DNA of 11,017 bases, taken from positions 1-11,017 of the forward strand of contig CABRFA010000023.1 of the NCBI GenBank assembly GCA_902470065.1, given 5' to 3'. The translations under genes and the position numbers were made by a program. Position 1 is the first letter of the stretch. Each line of letters begins with the position of its first letter. This DNA is from an uncultured Collinsella sp. GTDB lineage: Bacteria > Actinomycetota > Coriobacteriia > Coriobacteriales > Coriobacteriaceae. The notes under the pieces are model-generated. The model was given only the letters and a program-made list of their open reading frames with translations. It had not been told where the DNA came from and ran no database searches. Positions 1 through 5,869 of this stretch are shown piece after piece.

Positions 1-194
1 GCGGCCTCACCGCCAAGCTGCAGATCGTGGGCTTTGTCGTTGAGCTTTCGCGCGCCCTGCCGAGCGCCATCGCCGGCTACGGCGTTATCACCTCGCCCTT
101 TGGCGGTGTCTTCCGCTTGGATTACGCCATCGTGGCCGTCATCCTGTTTGTGGCCGACTACCTGCTTACGCGCGCCTCGCGCCGCGTCCGCTAG
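1..194 (+). CDS. C-terminal end of a membrane protein, possibly CDP-alcohol phosphatidyltransferase (partial)
   Basis: An open frame enters from the left edge (first full codon at base 3) and ends at TAG 192-194, giving 63 residues. The visible part has one clear hydrophobic segment (YAIVAVILFVADYLLT) followed by a short basic tail (RASRRVR), as expected for the last transmembrane helix of an inner-membrane protein with its C-terminus in the cytoplasm. The start of the fragment (AKLQIVGFV) and its final helix resemble the C-terminal end of PgsA-type CDP-alcohol phosphatidyltransferases, where a Gly-Lys-x-Lys-Thr-x-x-Gln segment precedes the last helices. The catalytic CDP-binding motif would lie outside the window, so this identity is only a guess. 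Its codon use matches the downstream genes. Its stop is 9 nt from the next start, and the next gene's ribosome-binding site begins at the stop codon, so the two are probably co-transcribed. Confidence 0.55.
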   Translation, partial: GLTAKLQIVGFVVELSRALPSAIAGYGVITSPFGGVFRLDYAIVAVILFVADYLLTRASRRVR

Positions 195-203
195 GGGAGT
201 GAC

Positions 204-887
204 ATGTCCAGCAGCTACCTCATGAACCTGCTCGCCAGCGCCGCCGCCGTCATCGTGGGCATCGTGATCCACGAGAGCGCGCACGCCGCCGCGGCCTGGG
301 CACTCGGCGATAAGACGGCCCGTTCGCGCGGCCGCGTCTCGCTCAACCCGCTCAACCACATCGACCCGTTTGGCACCATTCTCTTGCCGCTGCTGATGCT
401 CGCCGCCGGCGGCCCGGTGTTCGCCTTCGCCAAGCCCGTGCCCGTCTATCTCAACAACCTCAAGCACCCCAAGCGCGACGAGGTCCTGGTGAGCGTGGCC
501 GGCCCCGCATCGAACATTGCGCTGGCATGCCTTGCGGCCGCTCTCATGCACGCGACATACGGCAACCTCTACACCAGCATGTCCTTTGCTGTGGCTTCCC
601 AAATCATGAACTTCGGTGCCACCTTTATTGTGGTCAACCTGTCGCTCGCGTTCTTTAACCTCATTCCGATTCCGCCACTCGACGGCTCGTCGATCATCGT
701 GCCGTTCCTCAAAGGCAAAGCGCTCTCTAACTACTACCGCCTGCAGCAATACGCCATGCCCATCCTCATCCTGGTGCTGTACCTGTTGCCTATGTGGACC
801 GGCATCGACGTGATTGGACGGTATTTCGACGTTACCGTGTATCCGCTGGCCGAGTGGCTGCTCAACTTCGCAATCGCCGGCATCTAA
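204..887 (+). CDS. Site-2 protease family (M50) intramembrane metalloprotease
   Basis: This predicted polytopic membrane zinc protease has 227 residues. It belongs to the compact SpoIVFB/Rip-like branch of M50 and has no PDZ or CBS domain. The zinc-binding HExxH motif is visible as HESAH (His23, Glu24, His27) inside the first hydrophobic helix. The third ligand is Asp160 in the NLIPIPPLDG segment (residues 152-161), and the family's AGPASN segment is at residues 99-104. Further hydrophobic helices lie near residues 55-75, 98-115, 128-152 and 188-205. The ATG at 204 is preceded by AGGGGAG, which overlaps the upstream stop. M50 genes of this type are frequently found just upstream of scpA-scpB in Gram-positive bacteria. 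The family cleaves membrane-embedded substrates, but most members of this subgroup have no known substrate and none can be inferred here. Confidence 0.93.
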   Translation: MSSSYLMNLLASAAAVIVGIVIHESAHAAAAWALGDKTARSRGRVSLNPLNHIDPFGTILLPLLMLAAGGPVFAFAKPVPVYLNNLKHPKRDEVLVSVAGPASNIALACLAAALMHATYGNLYTSMSFAVASQIMNFGATFIVVNLSLAFFNLIPIPPLDGSSIIVPFLKGKALSNYYRLQQYAMPILILVLYLLPMWTGIDVIGRYFDVTVYPLAEWLLNFAIAGI

Positions 888-971
888 GGTAAACTTACAG
901 GTCGACCGTGCAAAACGGTCGCAACATGCACCCAAACCGCGCCGCGAAGGCGCCGTCAAAGGAGGTCGAAG
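888..971 (+). promoter_or_regulatory. Largest gap in the window: two small hairpins upstream of scpA
   Basis: This is the widest spacing between genes. It holds a perfect 7-bp inverted repeat, CGACCGT (903-909) and ACGGTCG (915-921), with a 5-nt loop. A second 5-bp hairpin is GCGCC (939-943) with GGCGC (949-953) and loop GCGAA. Neither is followed by a T-run, so they are poor candidates for intrinsic terminators. A weak sigma70-like pair can be drawn at 867-872 (TTCGCA) and 890-895 (TAAACT) with a 17-nt spacer. Each box matches its consensus at 4 of 6 bases, which is not convincing in itself. If real, transcription would begin close to the first hairpin. An internal promoter or an mRNA-processing or stability element is the most reasonable reading. 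Confidence 0.3.
958..965 (+). promoter_or_regulatory. Strong Shine-Dalgarno site of scpA
   Basis: AAAGGAGG, followed by T, pairs almost perfectly with the 3' end of 16S rRNA. It lies 6 nt before the ATG at 972 and fixes the scpA start. It is among the strongest ribosome-binding sites in the window, in keeping with scpA being translated independently of the distant upstream stop. Confidence 0.85.
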
Positions 972-1781
972 ATGTCGTATCGCGTGTCGACGCAGGTCTA
1001 CAGCGGACCGTTCGACCTGCTGCTGCAGCTGGTAACCCGCCAAAAAGTTGATATCGGCGCCATCTCCATTAGCGAGGTGGCCGAGCAATACCTGGCCGAG
1101 GCCGAGCGCATCGAGGCACTGGACCTGGACGTGGCGAGCGACTTTTTGCTGGTCGCGGCAACCCTTTTGGATATCAAGGCCGCCTCGCTGGTGCCGCAGG
1201 AGGCCCCCAGCAAATCCGTCGACGATGACGAGGACGACGAAGACCTCGAGGAGCTCAGTGCGCTTGACGGTGACGCCCTCCGCGAGGTCCTGATCCAGCG
1301 CCTGATTGCCTACAAGCAGTTTAAGGGCGCGGCGGCGGCCCTTGGCGCGCGCATGCAGGCCGAGAGCCGCATGCATCCGCGCGTAGCCGGCCCCGACCCG
1401 GAGTTTTTGGGTCTCATGCCCGACTACCTGGCCGGTATCACGCTGCGCGGACTGGCCGTCATCTGTGCCGACCTGGACGGCAAGCGCCAGACCTTCCTGC
1501 TGGAGGCCGAGCACGTGGCACCTCATCGCGTGCCGCTCGACCTGACGGTGGCCTCGGTCGACCGCTTTACCATGGCGCACCAAACCTGCACTTTCCGCGA
1601 GCTGCTGGACGGCGATGCCACCACCGAGCAGCTCGTCGTCACCTTCCTTGCCGTGCTTGAGCTCGCCAAGCGCGGCTCGCTCACGCTGAGCCAGGACGAG
1701 ATCTTTGGAACCATCCGCATCAACCGCGTCGAGGGCGCCGAGGCCTACGTGCCCGGTGAGGGCCCCGAGCTCACTGAATAG
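972..1781 (+). CDS. scpA: Segregation and condensation protein A (kleisin ScpA)
   Basis: ScpA is the kleisin subunit of the bacterial SMC-ScpAB condensin. It bridges the two SMC heads and recruits the ScpB dimer to drive chromosome compaction and segregation. The 269-residue length is typical. The N-terminal family signature is visible: SGPFDLLLQLV (residues 11-21), then a KVDI segment and AEQYL (37-41), the helices that contact the SMC neck. Residues 84-95 form a very acidic linker (DDDEDDEDLEEL). The C-terminal winged helix, which binds the SMC cap, ends with ELAKRGSLTLSQDEIFGTI and a short acidic tail. The start ATG is set by the strong Shine-Dalgarno at 958-965. The gene is 12 nt upstream of scpB, the usual arrangement for this complex. 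Confidence 0.97.
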   Translation: MSYRVSTQVYSGPFDLLLQLVTRQKVDIGAISISEVAEQYLAEAERIEALDLDVASDFLLVAATLLDIKAASLVPQEAPSKSVDDDEDDEDLEELSALDGDALREVLIQRLIAYKQFKGAAAALGARMQAESRMHPRVAGPDPEFLGLMPDYLAGITLRGLAVICADLDGKRQTFLLEAEHVAPHRVPLDLTVASVDRFTMAHQTCTFRELLDGDATTEQLVVTFLAVLELAKRGSLTLSQDEIFGTIRINRVEGAEAYVPGEGPELTE

Positions 1782-1793
1782 GAGCGACCAACC

Positions 1794-2522
1794 ATGTCAA
1801 CCCTTTCCACGCTGGAGGTAAACAGCCTCAAAGGCGCCTTGGAGGCGCTCCTGCTGGTGTCGAGCGATCCGGTGAGCGCCCCCGCGCTGGCCGGTGCGCT
1901 GGATATCGCCCCCGGCGAATGCGCATCGCTGCTCGCCGAGCTCAAAGTTGAGTACGAGGAGGCCAACCGCGGCTTTCAGCTGCGCGAGGTCGCCGGTGGC
2001 TGGCGCCTGTTTACGCATCCTGCCTACCACGACGTGGTCGAGGCCTACGTGCTGAGCTGGGACACGCAAAAGCTGTCACAGGCGGCGCTCGAGACCTTGG
2101 CCGTCATCGCCTACCACCAGCCCGTCACGCGCGAGGTGGTCAAGGGCATCCGCGGCGTCAACTCCGACGGCGTCATTGCGTCGCTCGTGGACAAGGGTCT
2201 GGTGCGCGAGCTTGGTCGCGACCCCGAGCGGAGTCAGGCCATCATCTACGGCACGACCAACGCCTTCTTGGAAAAGTTCGGCCTACGCTCCACCCGCGAC
2301 CTGCCCGATCTGGAGCAGTTTGCCCCCGACGAGCAGTCGCGCAAGTTTATCCGCGAGCGCCTGAGCGGCCGCAGCATTCAGTCCACGCTCGAGGAGCAGG
2401 CCGAGGATCTGGACGAAGAGCGCGAACTGATTGATACCGATGTTGAAAATGTTGAGGCACTCGAGAACTTGGAGACCCTGGTCGTCGACGAGACCTCGGA
2501 GGATTTGCATGACGAGGACTAA
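1794..2522 (+). CDS. scpB: Segregation and condensation protein B (ScpB)
   Basis: ScpB dimerises and binds the ScpA linker in the SMC condensin complex. It has 242 residues and two predicted winged-helix domains. The second carries the family signature LSQAALETLAVIAYHQPVTR (residues 94-113), followed by an IRGVNSD segment and a GRDPERSQAIIYGTT strand region. After about residue 180 the protein continues into a 50 to 60 residue acidic tail rich in Glu and Asp (for example EEQAEDLDEERELIDTD). This is longer than the short disordered ends of many homologues, and the length difference is my recollection, not an alignment. The ATG at 1794 follows AGGAG, which overlaps the scpA stop. The end of the gene overlaps rluB by 14 nt, indicating translational coupling. 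Confidence 0.97.
   Translation: MSTLSTLEVNSLKGALEALLLVSSDPVSAPALAGALDIAPGECASLLAELKVEYEEANRGFQLREVAGGWRLFTHPAYHDVVEAYVLSWDTQKLSQAALETLAVIAYHQPVTREVVKGIRGVNSDGVIASLVDKGLVRELGRDPERSQAIIYGTTNAFLEKFGLRSTRDLPDLEQFAPDEQSRKFIRERLSGRSIQSTLEEQAEDLDEERELIDTDVENVEALENLETLVVDETSEDLHDED
2498..2503 (+). promoter_or_regulatory. Shine-Dalgarno inside scpB that decides the rluB start
   Basis: GGAGGA lies inside the end of scpB, 5 nt before the ATG at 2509. The alternative rluB ATG at 2605, which is where the conserved S4 domain begins, has no recognisable ribosome-binding site in front of it. This favours the upstream start and a 14-nt overlap between the genes. Confidence 0.7.
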
Positions 2523-3480
2523 CGAAGCAGGGGAGACGCGCATCTCACGTGCCGCGGGCGCTACGGCGCCCGCAGGCGACGCCCAGCCCGTCTACCCGCA
2601 CACCATGCGCCTGCAGCGCTTTTTGGCTCGCGCGGGCGTGGCGAGCCGCCGTGGCTCGGAGGACCTGATGACCGCCGGTCGCGTGACCGTCAACGACCAG
2701 GTCGCGACCGAGTTGGGCACCAAGGTCGATGTGGACCGCGACCATATCGAGGTCGACGGCATGCCCGTCAAGCTCAACCAGGGCGCCGTGTACCTGATGC
2801 TCTACAAGCCGACCGGCTACCTCACCACCATGAGCGATCCGCAGGAGCGCCCCTGCGTGGCCGAGCTGGTGCCGCGCGACCGCTATCCGGGGCTCTTCCC
2901 GGTGGGTCGCCTGGACCGCGACACCACGGGTCTTTTGCTCTTTACCACCGACGGCGACCTGTCGCAGGACCTACTGCACCCCAGCAAGCACGTCTACAAG
3001 ACCTACCAGGCGCTCGTTGACGGGAAGCTGTCCGACCGCGACTTGGAACCACTCCGTCGCGGCATCGAGCTCGACGATGGACTGTGCCAGCCGGCAATCT
3101 GCCGTGTCATCAACGCGCGCGAGGCCGAGGCCGTGGCTCCGCAGGGCGTCAAGCCCGGCACCACCGCCGTGGAGGTCATCATCCGCGAGGGCCGCAAGAA
3201 CCAGGTAAAGCGCATGCTGAGCAAGATCCACCACCCGGTGATTCGCCTGCATCGCTGCAACTTTGCCGGCCTGGAGCTCAAGGACGTGGCCAAGGGTTCG
3301 TGGCGCGAGCTCACCGACCGCGAGGTACAGATTCTCAAGGCCGGTGGCATCCCGCCCAAGCAGGCCACCTCCAAACGCGGCGCCGCGCCGGCGACTAACA
3401 CCGCTAGTCGCACGCGTCACCACGGCAGCCACGGCTCCGCGCCCAAGCGCAACACCTACCGCGAGCGCTACACGAGCTAG
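2509..3480 (+). CDS. rluB: 23S rRNA pseudouridine synthase, RluB/RsuA family
   Basis: This enzyme isomerises a uridine to pseudouridine in the large-subunit rRNA, in the helix-90 region by analogy with RluB. With the ATG at 2509 it has 323 residues. Residues 1-32 are a low-complexity leader. An S4 RNA-binding domain begins at residue 33 (MRLQRFLARAGVASRR). The catalytic domain has the RsuA-family motif GRLDRDTTGLLLFT, in which Asp136 is the expected nucleophile, and the later strand motif EGRKNQVKRML. After about residue 282 there is a basic, Thr/His/Ser-rich tail of some 40 residues, probably disordered and RNA-binding. The start is supported by GGAGGA at 2498-2503; ATG 2605 is the alternative. 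The order scpA-scpB-rluB-cmk is well known in Actinobacteria. RluB, RluE and RluF are not safely separable by eye, but the context favours RluB. Confidence 0.93.
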   Translation: MTRTNEAGETRISRAAGATAPAGDAQPVYPHTMRLQRFLARAGVASRRGSEDLMTAGRVTVNDQVATELGTKVDVDRDHIEVDGMPVKLNQGAVYLMLYKPTGYLTTMSDPQERPCVAELVPRDRYPGLFPVGRLDRDTTGLLLFTTDGDLSQDLLHPSKHVYKTYQALVDGKLSDRDLEPLRRGIELDDGLCQPAICRVINAREAEAVAPQGVKPGTTAVEVIIREGRKNQVKRMLSKIHHPVIRLHRCNFAGLELKDVAKGSWRELTDREVQILKAGGIPPKQATSKRGAAPATNTASRTRHHGSHGSAPKRNTYRERYTS

Positions 3481-3546
3481 ACAACCCGACAAGCCGCAGC
3501 GCCCGCGTCCCATACCAGCACATCAACCACCGAAAGGAAGCATTGC

Positions 3547-4233
3547 ATGATCGTCGCCATCGACGGCCCCGCCGGATCCGGCAAGTCCACCATCGCCAAG
3601 GAGATTGCCCGCCAGCTGGGCTTTAACAAGCTCGACACGGGCGCCATGTATCGCGCCGTAACTTTCGCCGCGCTCGATCGCGGCATCGACCTGGACGACG
3701 AGGCGGCCATCGACGCCCTCGCCGAGCAGATCGAGATTCGCTTTACCAACGGCACCGGCGAGGACACGCGCCTGACCATCGATGGCCAGGACGCATCGGC
3801 CGCCATTCGCGCCCCGCAGGTCGACGCCAACGTGTCCAAGGTCTCGGCCTACCCGGGCGTGCGCGCGGCCATGCTCATCCATCAGCGCCGCGCCGCCGAG
3901 GACCGCGATATCGTGGCCGAGGGTCGCGACATCGGAACCGTCGTATTCCCCAACGCGCAGGTCAAGGTCTTTCTGACCGCCGACCCGCGCGAGCGCGCCC
4001 GTCGCCGCGTGCTGCAGCGCCACCAAAACGACGCCCAGCCGCTCACCGAAGAGCAGCTCGAGGCAGAGGTCAACGAGACCCTCGACGCCCTCAAGCAGCG
4101 CGATAAGCTCGACAGCAGCCGCGAGGTTGCGCCGCTTATTCCTGCCGAGGACGCCGTGCACGTCGACTCCACCGCCCACACCATCGACGAGGTCGTCTCG
4201 ATCATCGAGGACCTCATCAACCAAAGGAGGTAG
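3547..4233 (+). CDS. cmk: Cytidylate kinase
   Basis: Cytidylate kinase is a cytoplasmic enzyme that phosphorylates CMP and dCMP with ATP, recycling the CMP released by phospholipid synthesis and RNA turnover. The 228-residue length is typical of the bacterial enzyme. The P-loop is GPAGSGKS (residues 7-14). The substrate-binding LDTGAMYR follows at 29-36, and the GRDIGTVVFP segment at 126-135 carries Arg and Asp residues conserved in the family. The LID region contains the Arg-rich run RERARRRVLQRH. The ATG is preceded by AAAGGAAG (3533-3540). The 66-nt gap from rluB shows no hairpin or promoter that I can support. The gene ends 3 nt before the next start, and its last codons contain the next gene's ribosome-binding site, so it is tightly coupled to the acyltransferase that follows. 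Confidence 0.97.
   Translation: MIVAIDGPAGSGKSTIAKEIARQLGFNKLDTGAMYRAVTFAALDRGIDLDDEAAIDALAEQIEIRFTNGTGEDTRLTIDGQDASAAIRAPQVDANVSKVSAYPGVRAAMLIHQRRAAEDRDIVAEGRDIGTVVFPNAQVKVFLTADPRERARRRVLQRHQNDAQPLTEEQLEAEVNETLDALKQRDKLDSSREVAPLIPAEDAVHVDSTAHTIDEVVSIIEDLINQRR
4223..4230 (+). promoter_or_regulatory. Shine-Dalgarno of the plsC gene within the last codons of cmk
   Basis: AAAGGAGG lies directly before the cmk TAG (4231-4233) and 6 nt before the ATG at 4237. A full-strength site placed so that ribosomes finishing cmk expose it fits coupled translation of the two proteins. Confidence 0.8.
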
Positions 4234-4236
4234 CCC

Positions 4237-4965
4237 ATGCGCCTGTTTAAGCAGACGCCCGAGGATTACTACAACGCCCCCTACGCCGAGTTCCCGGCGC
4301 TCATCCGCGGCACCGTCGCCGTGGTCATGGGCATCCTGTGGGTCTTCTCCAAGCTCATGTGGCGCTGGAAGGTCGAGGACAGCGACCTGCTGTTTGAGCG
4401 CCAGGAAGGCCGCGGCAGTGTGGTCATCTGCAACCACACCTCAATGGCCGAGTTGCTGGCCGTTGAGACGGCGCTGTTCTTTGGCGGCCGCCGCATTCGC
4501 CCCATTTTTAAGTCCGAGTTTGCCAAGAGCAAGATCGTGCGCTGGGCCTTTAGCCGCGTGGGCGGTATTCCCGTCGAGCGCGGTACCGCCGACATGAAGT
4601 GCCTGCGTGCCGCCCAGCATGCGCTGCAGCGCGGCGAAGACGTCCTGATCTTCCCCGAGGGCACGCGCATCCGCTCGCGCGAGATCAAGCCCGAGGTCCA
4701 CGGCGGTTTTGCGCTCATCGCCCAGATGGGCAAGGCACCCGTGAACCCGCTCGCCATCTGCGGCTGGTCCGACATCACGCCTGCGGGCAAAAAGTTCATG
4801 CGTCCCAAAAAGTGTTGGATCCGCGCCGGCAAGGCCGTCTCGCTTTCCGACGCGCCGGCCGGGCTTAAGCGCACGGAGCGTCTGACCTGGTTTGAGTCCG
4901 AGGCCATGAACCGCGTCTACGCCATGCGAGACGAGCTGTGCGCCGAGCACCCGGGCAGGTTCTAG
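4237..4965 (+). CDS. plsC: 1-acyl-sn-glycerol-3-phosphate acyltransferase-like protein (PlsC family, HX4E variant)
   Basis: This membrane-associated acyltransferase is expected to convert lysophosphatidate to phosphatidate. It has 242 residues, with a hydrophobic stretch at about 21-42 that could sit in the membrane face. The four family blocks can be followed. Block I is NHTSMAE (66-72), block II GGIPVERG, block III FPEGTRIRS and block IV APVNPLAICG. The unusual feature is block I: the catalytic dyad is normally His-x4-Asp, but here His67 is followed by Glu72 (codon GAG at 4450-4452). The charge is kept but the side chain is longer. All other blocks look intact, so I expect an active enzyme, possibly with altered acceptor or donor preference. 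A role other than lysophosphatidate acylation is possible. Placement between cmk and ispH, in the same operon as plsY and gpsA, supports a phospholipid function. Confidence 0.9.
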   Translation: MRLFKQTPEDYYNAPYAEFPALIRGTVAVVMGILWVFSKLMWRWKVEDSDLLFERQEGRGSVVICNHTSMAELLAVETALFFGGRRIRPIFKSEFAKSKIVRWAFSRVGGIPVERGTADMKCLRAAQHALQRGEDVLIFPEGTRIRSREIKPEVHGGFALIAQMGKAPVNPLAICGWSDITPAGKKFMRPKKCWIRAGKAVSLSDAPAGLKRTERLTWFESEAMNRVYAMRDELCAEHPGRF

Positions 4966-4967
4966 CC

Positions 4968-5867
4968 ATGGACGAGAACGTTATGGGCACCACCGCGACT
5001 GCATCCGACCAGGACGGCGCGCCCACCATCGAGATCGCGGCCCACGCCGGCACCTGCTACGGCGTGCAGCGCGCGCTCGACATGGCGCTGGCCGCCGCGC
5101 CCCAGGTAGGGGAGAGCGCTCAGGTCCACACCCTGGGGCCGCTCATCCACAACCCCATCGTGGTGAGCGAGCTCGCCGAAGCTGGCATTGGCTTGGCCGA
5201 CACCCTGGACGACGCGGCATCGGGCACCGTAATCATCCGCGCCCACGGCGTGGTGCCGCAGGTGATCGATGCTGCCCGCAAGCGCGGCCTCAACGTGGTC
5301 GACGCCACCTGCCCCTACGTGAAGAAGGTCCATATGGCAGCCGAGCGCCTGGTGCGCGAGGGCTACCGCGTGGTGGTCGTAGGCGAGCCAGGCCACCCCG
5401 AGGTCGAGGGTATTCTGGGCCACGCCGGCACTGATGCGCAGGTCGTGAGCTGTGCCGCCGACGCCAACGCCTTGTCGTTCAAGGGCAAGGTAGGCCTCGT
5501 CGTGCAGACCACCCAGACCGCGCAGAACCTCGCCGAGGTCGTGGCCGCTATCACCCCGCGCGTGCAGGAGCTGCGTGTGATCAACACCATCTGCGCCGCC
5601 ACGAGTGAGCGTCAACAGGCAGCGGCCACACTTGCCAACCGCTGCGACTGCATGGTCGTCGTGGGCGGCAAGAACTCGGGCAACACCCGTCGCCTGGCAC
5701 AGATTTGCGCAGACGCCTGCGAGCGCACGTATCACATCGAGGAAGCTTCCGAGCTTCAGGCCGCGTGGTTTACCGACGCTCACCACATCGGCGTCACCGC
5801 CGGCGCCTCCACCCCGCAAGAACACATCGAGCGCGCCGTTGAGCGCATCAAGGAGCTTTGCCGCTAG
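4968..5867 (+). CDS. ispH: 4-hydroxy-3-methylbut-2-enyl diphosphate reductase
   Basis: IspH is the iron-sulfur enzyme of the last MEP-pathway step, reducing HMBPP to IPP and DMAPP. It has 299 residues. The three cluster-binding cysteines are Cys30 (GTCYGV), Cys115 (DATCPYVKK) and Cys209 (NTICAATSERQ). Substrate-binding histidines appear at His61 (LIHNP), His93 (RAHGV) and His143, followed by the catalytic Glu145 (GHPEVEG). Ser281 lies in TAGAST. The diphosphate loop reads NSGNT (Ser237, Gly238, Asn239), where E. coli has NSSNS, so one of the two serines is Gly. The ATG at 4968 is chosen because it lies 2 nt after the plsC stop and leaves a normal N-terminus. GTG 4938 (inside plsC) and ATG 4983 are alternatives. 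There is no strong ribosome-binding site, which suggests reinitiation. No fused S1 domain follows, unlike some clostridial IspH proteins. Confidence 0.96.
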   Translation: MDENVMGTTATASDQDGAPTIEIAAHAGTCYGVQRALDMALAAAPQVGESAQVHTLGPLIHNPIVVSELAEAGIGLADTLDDAASGTVIIRAHGVVPQVIDAARKRGLNVVDATCPYVKKVHMAAERLVREGYRVVVVGEPGHPEVEGILGHAGTDAQVVSCAADANALSFKGKVGLVVQTTQTAQNLAEVVAAITPRVQELRVINTICAATSERQQAAATLANRCDCMVVVGGKNSGNTRRLAQICADACERTYHIEEASELQAAWFTDAHHIGVTAGASTPQEHIERAVERIKELCR

Positions 5868-5869
5868 CC

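Noticed and set aside
903..921. Intrinsic terminator between the M50 protease gene and scpA
   Set aside because: The stem is perfect but only 7 bp, and it is followed by CAACATGCACC, not a T-run.
926..1054. Possible short leader peptide frame starting at ATG 926 upstream of scpA
   Set aside because: There is no ribosome-binding site before it, and most of its length overlaps scpA in another frame. It contains no run of regulatory codons.
3481..3546. Promoter or terminator between rluB and cmk
   Set aside because: The 66-nt gap contains no inverted repeat of useful length, no T-run and no recognisable -35/-10 pair, only the cmk ribosome-binding site.
3523..4437. 304-codon minus-strand open frame opposite cmk
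   Set aside because: It is antisense to cytidylate kinase with all its motifs. The translation is a low-complexity Val/Gly/Leu/Asp pattern typical of reverse-complement frames.
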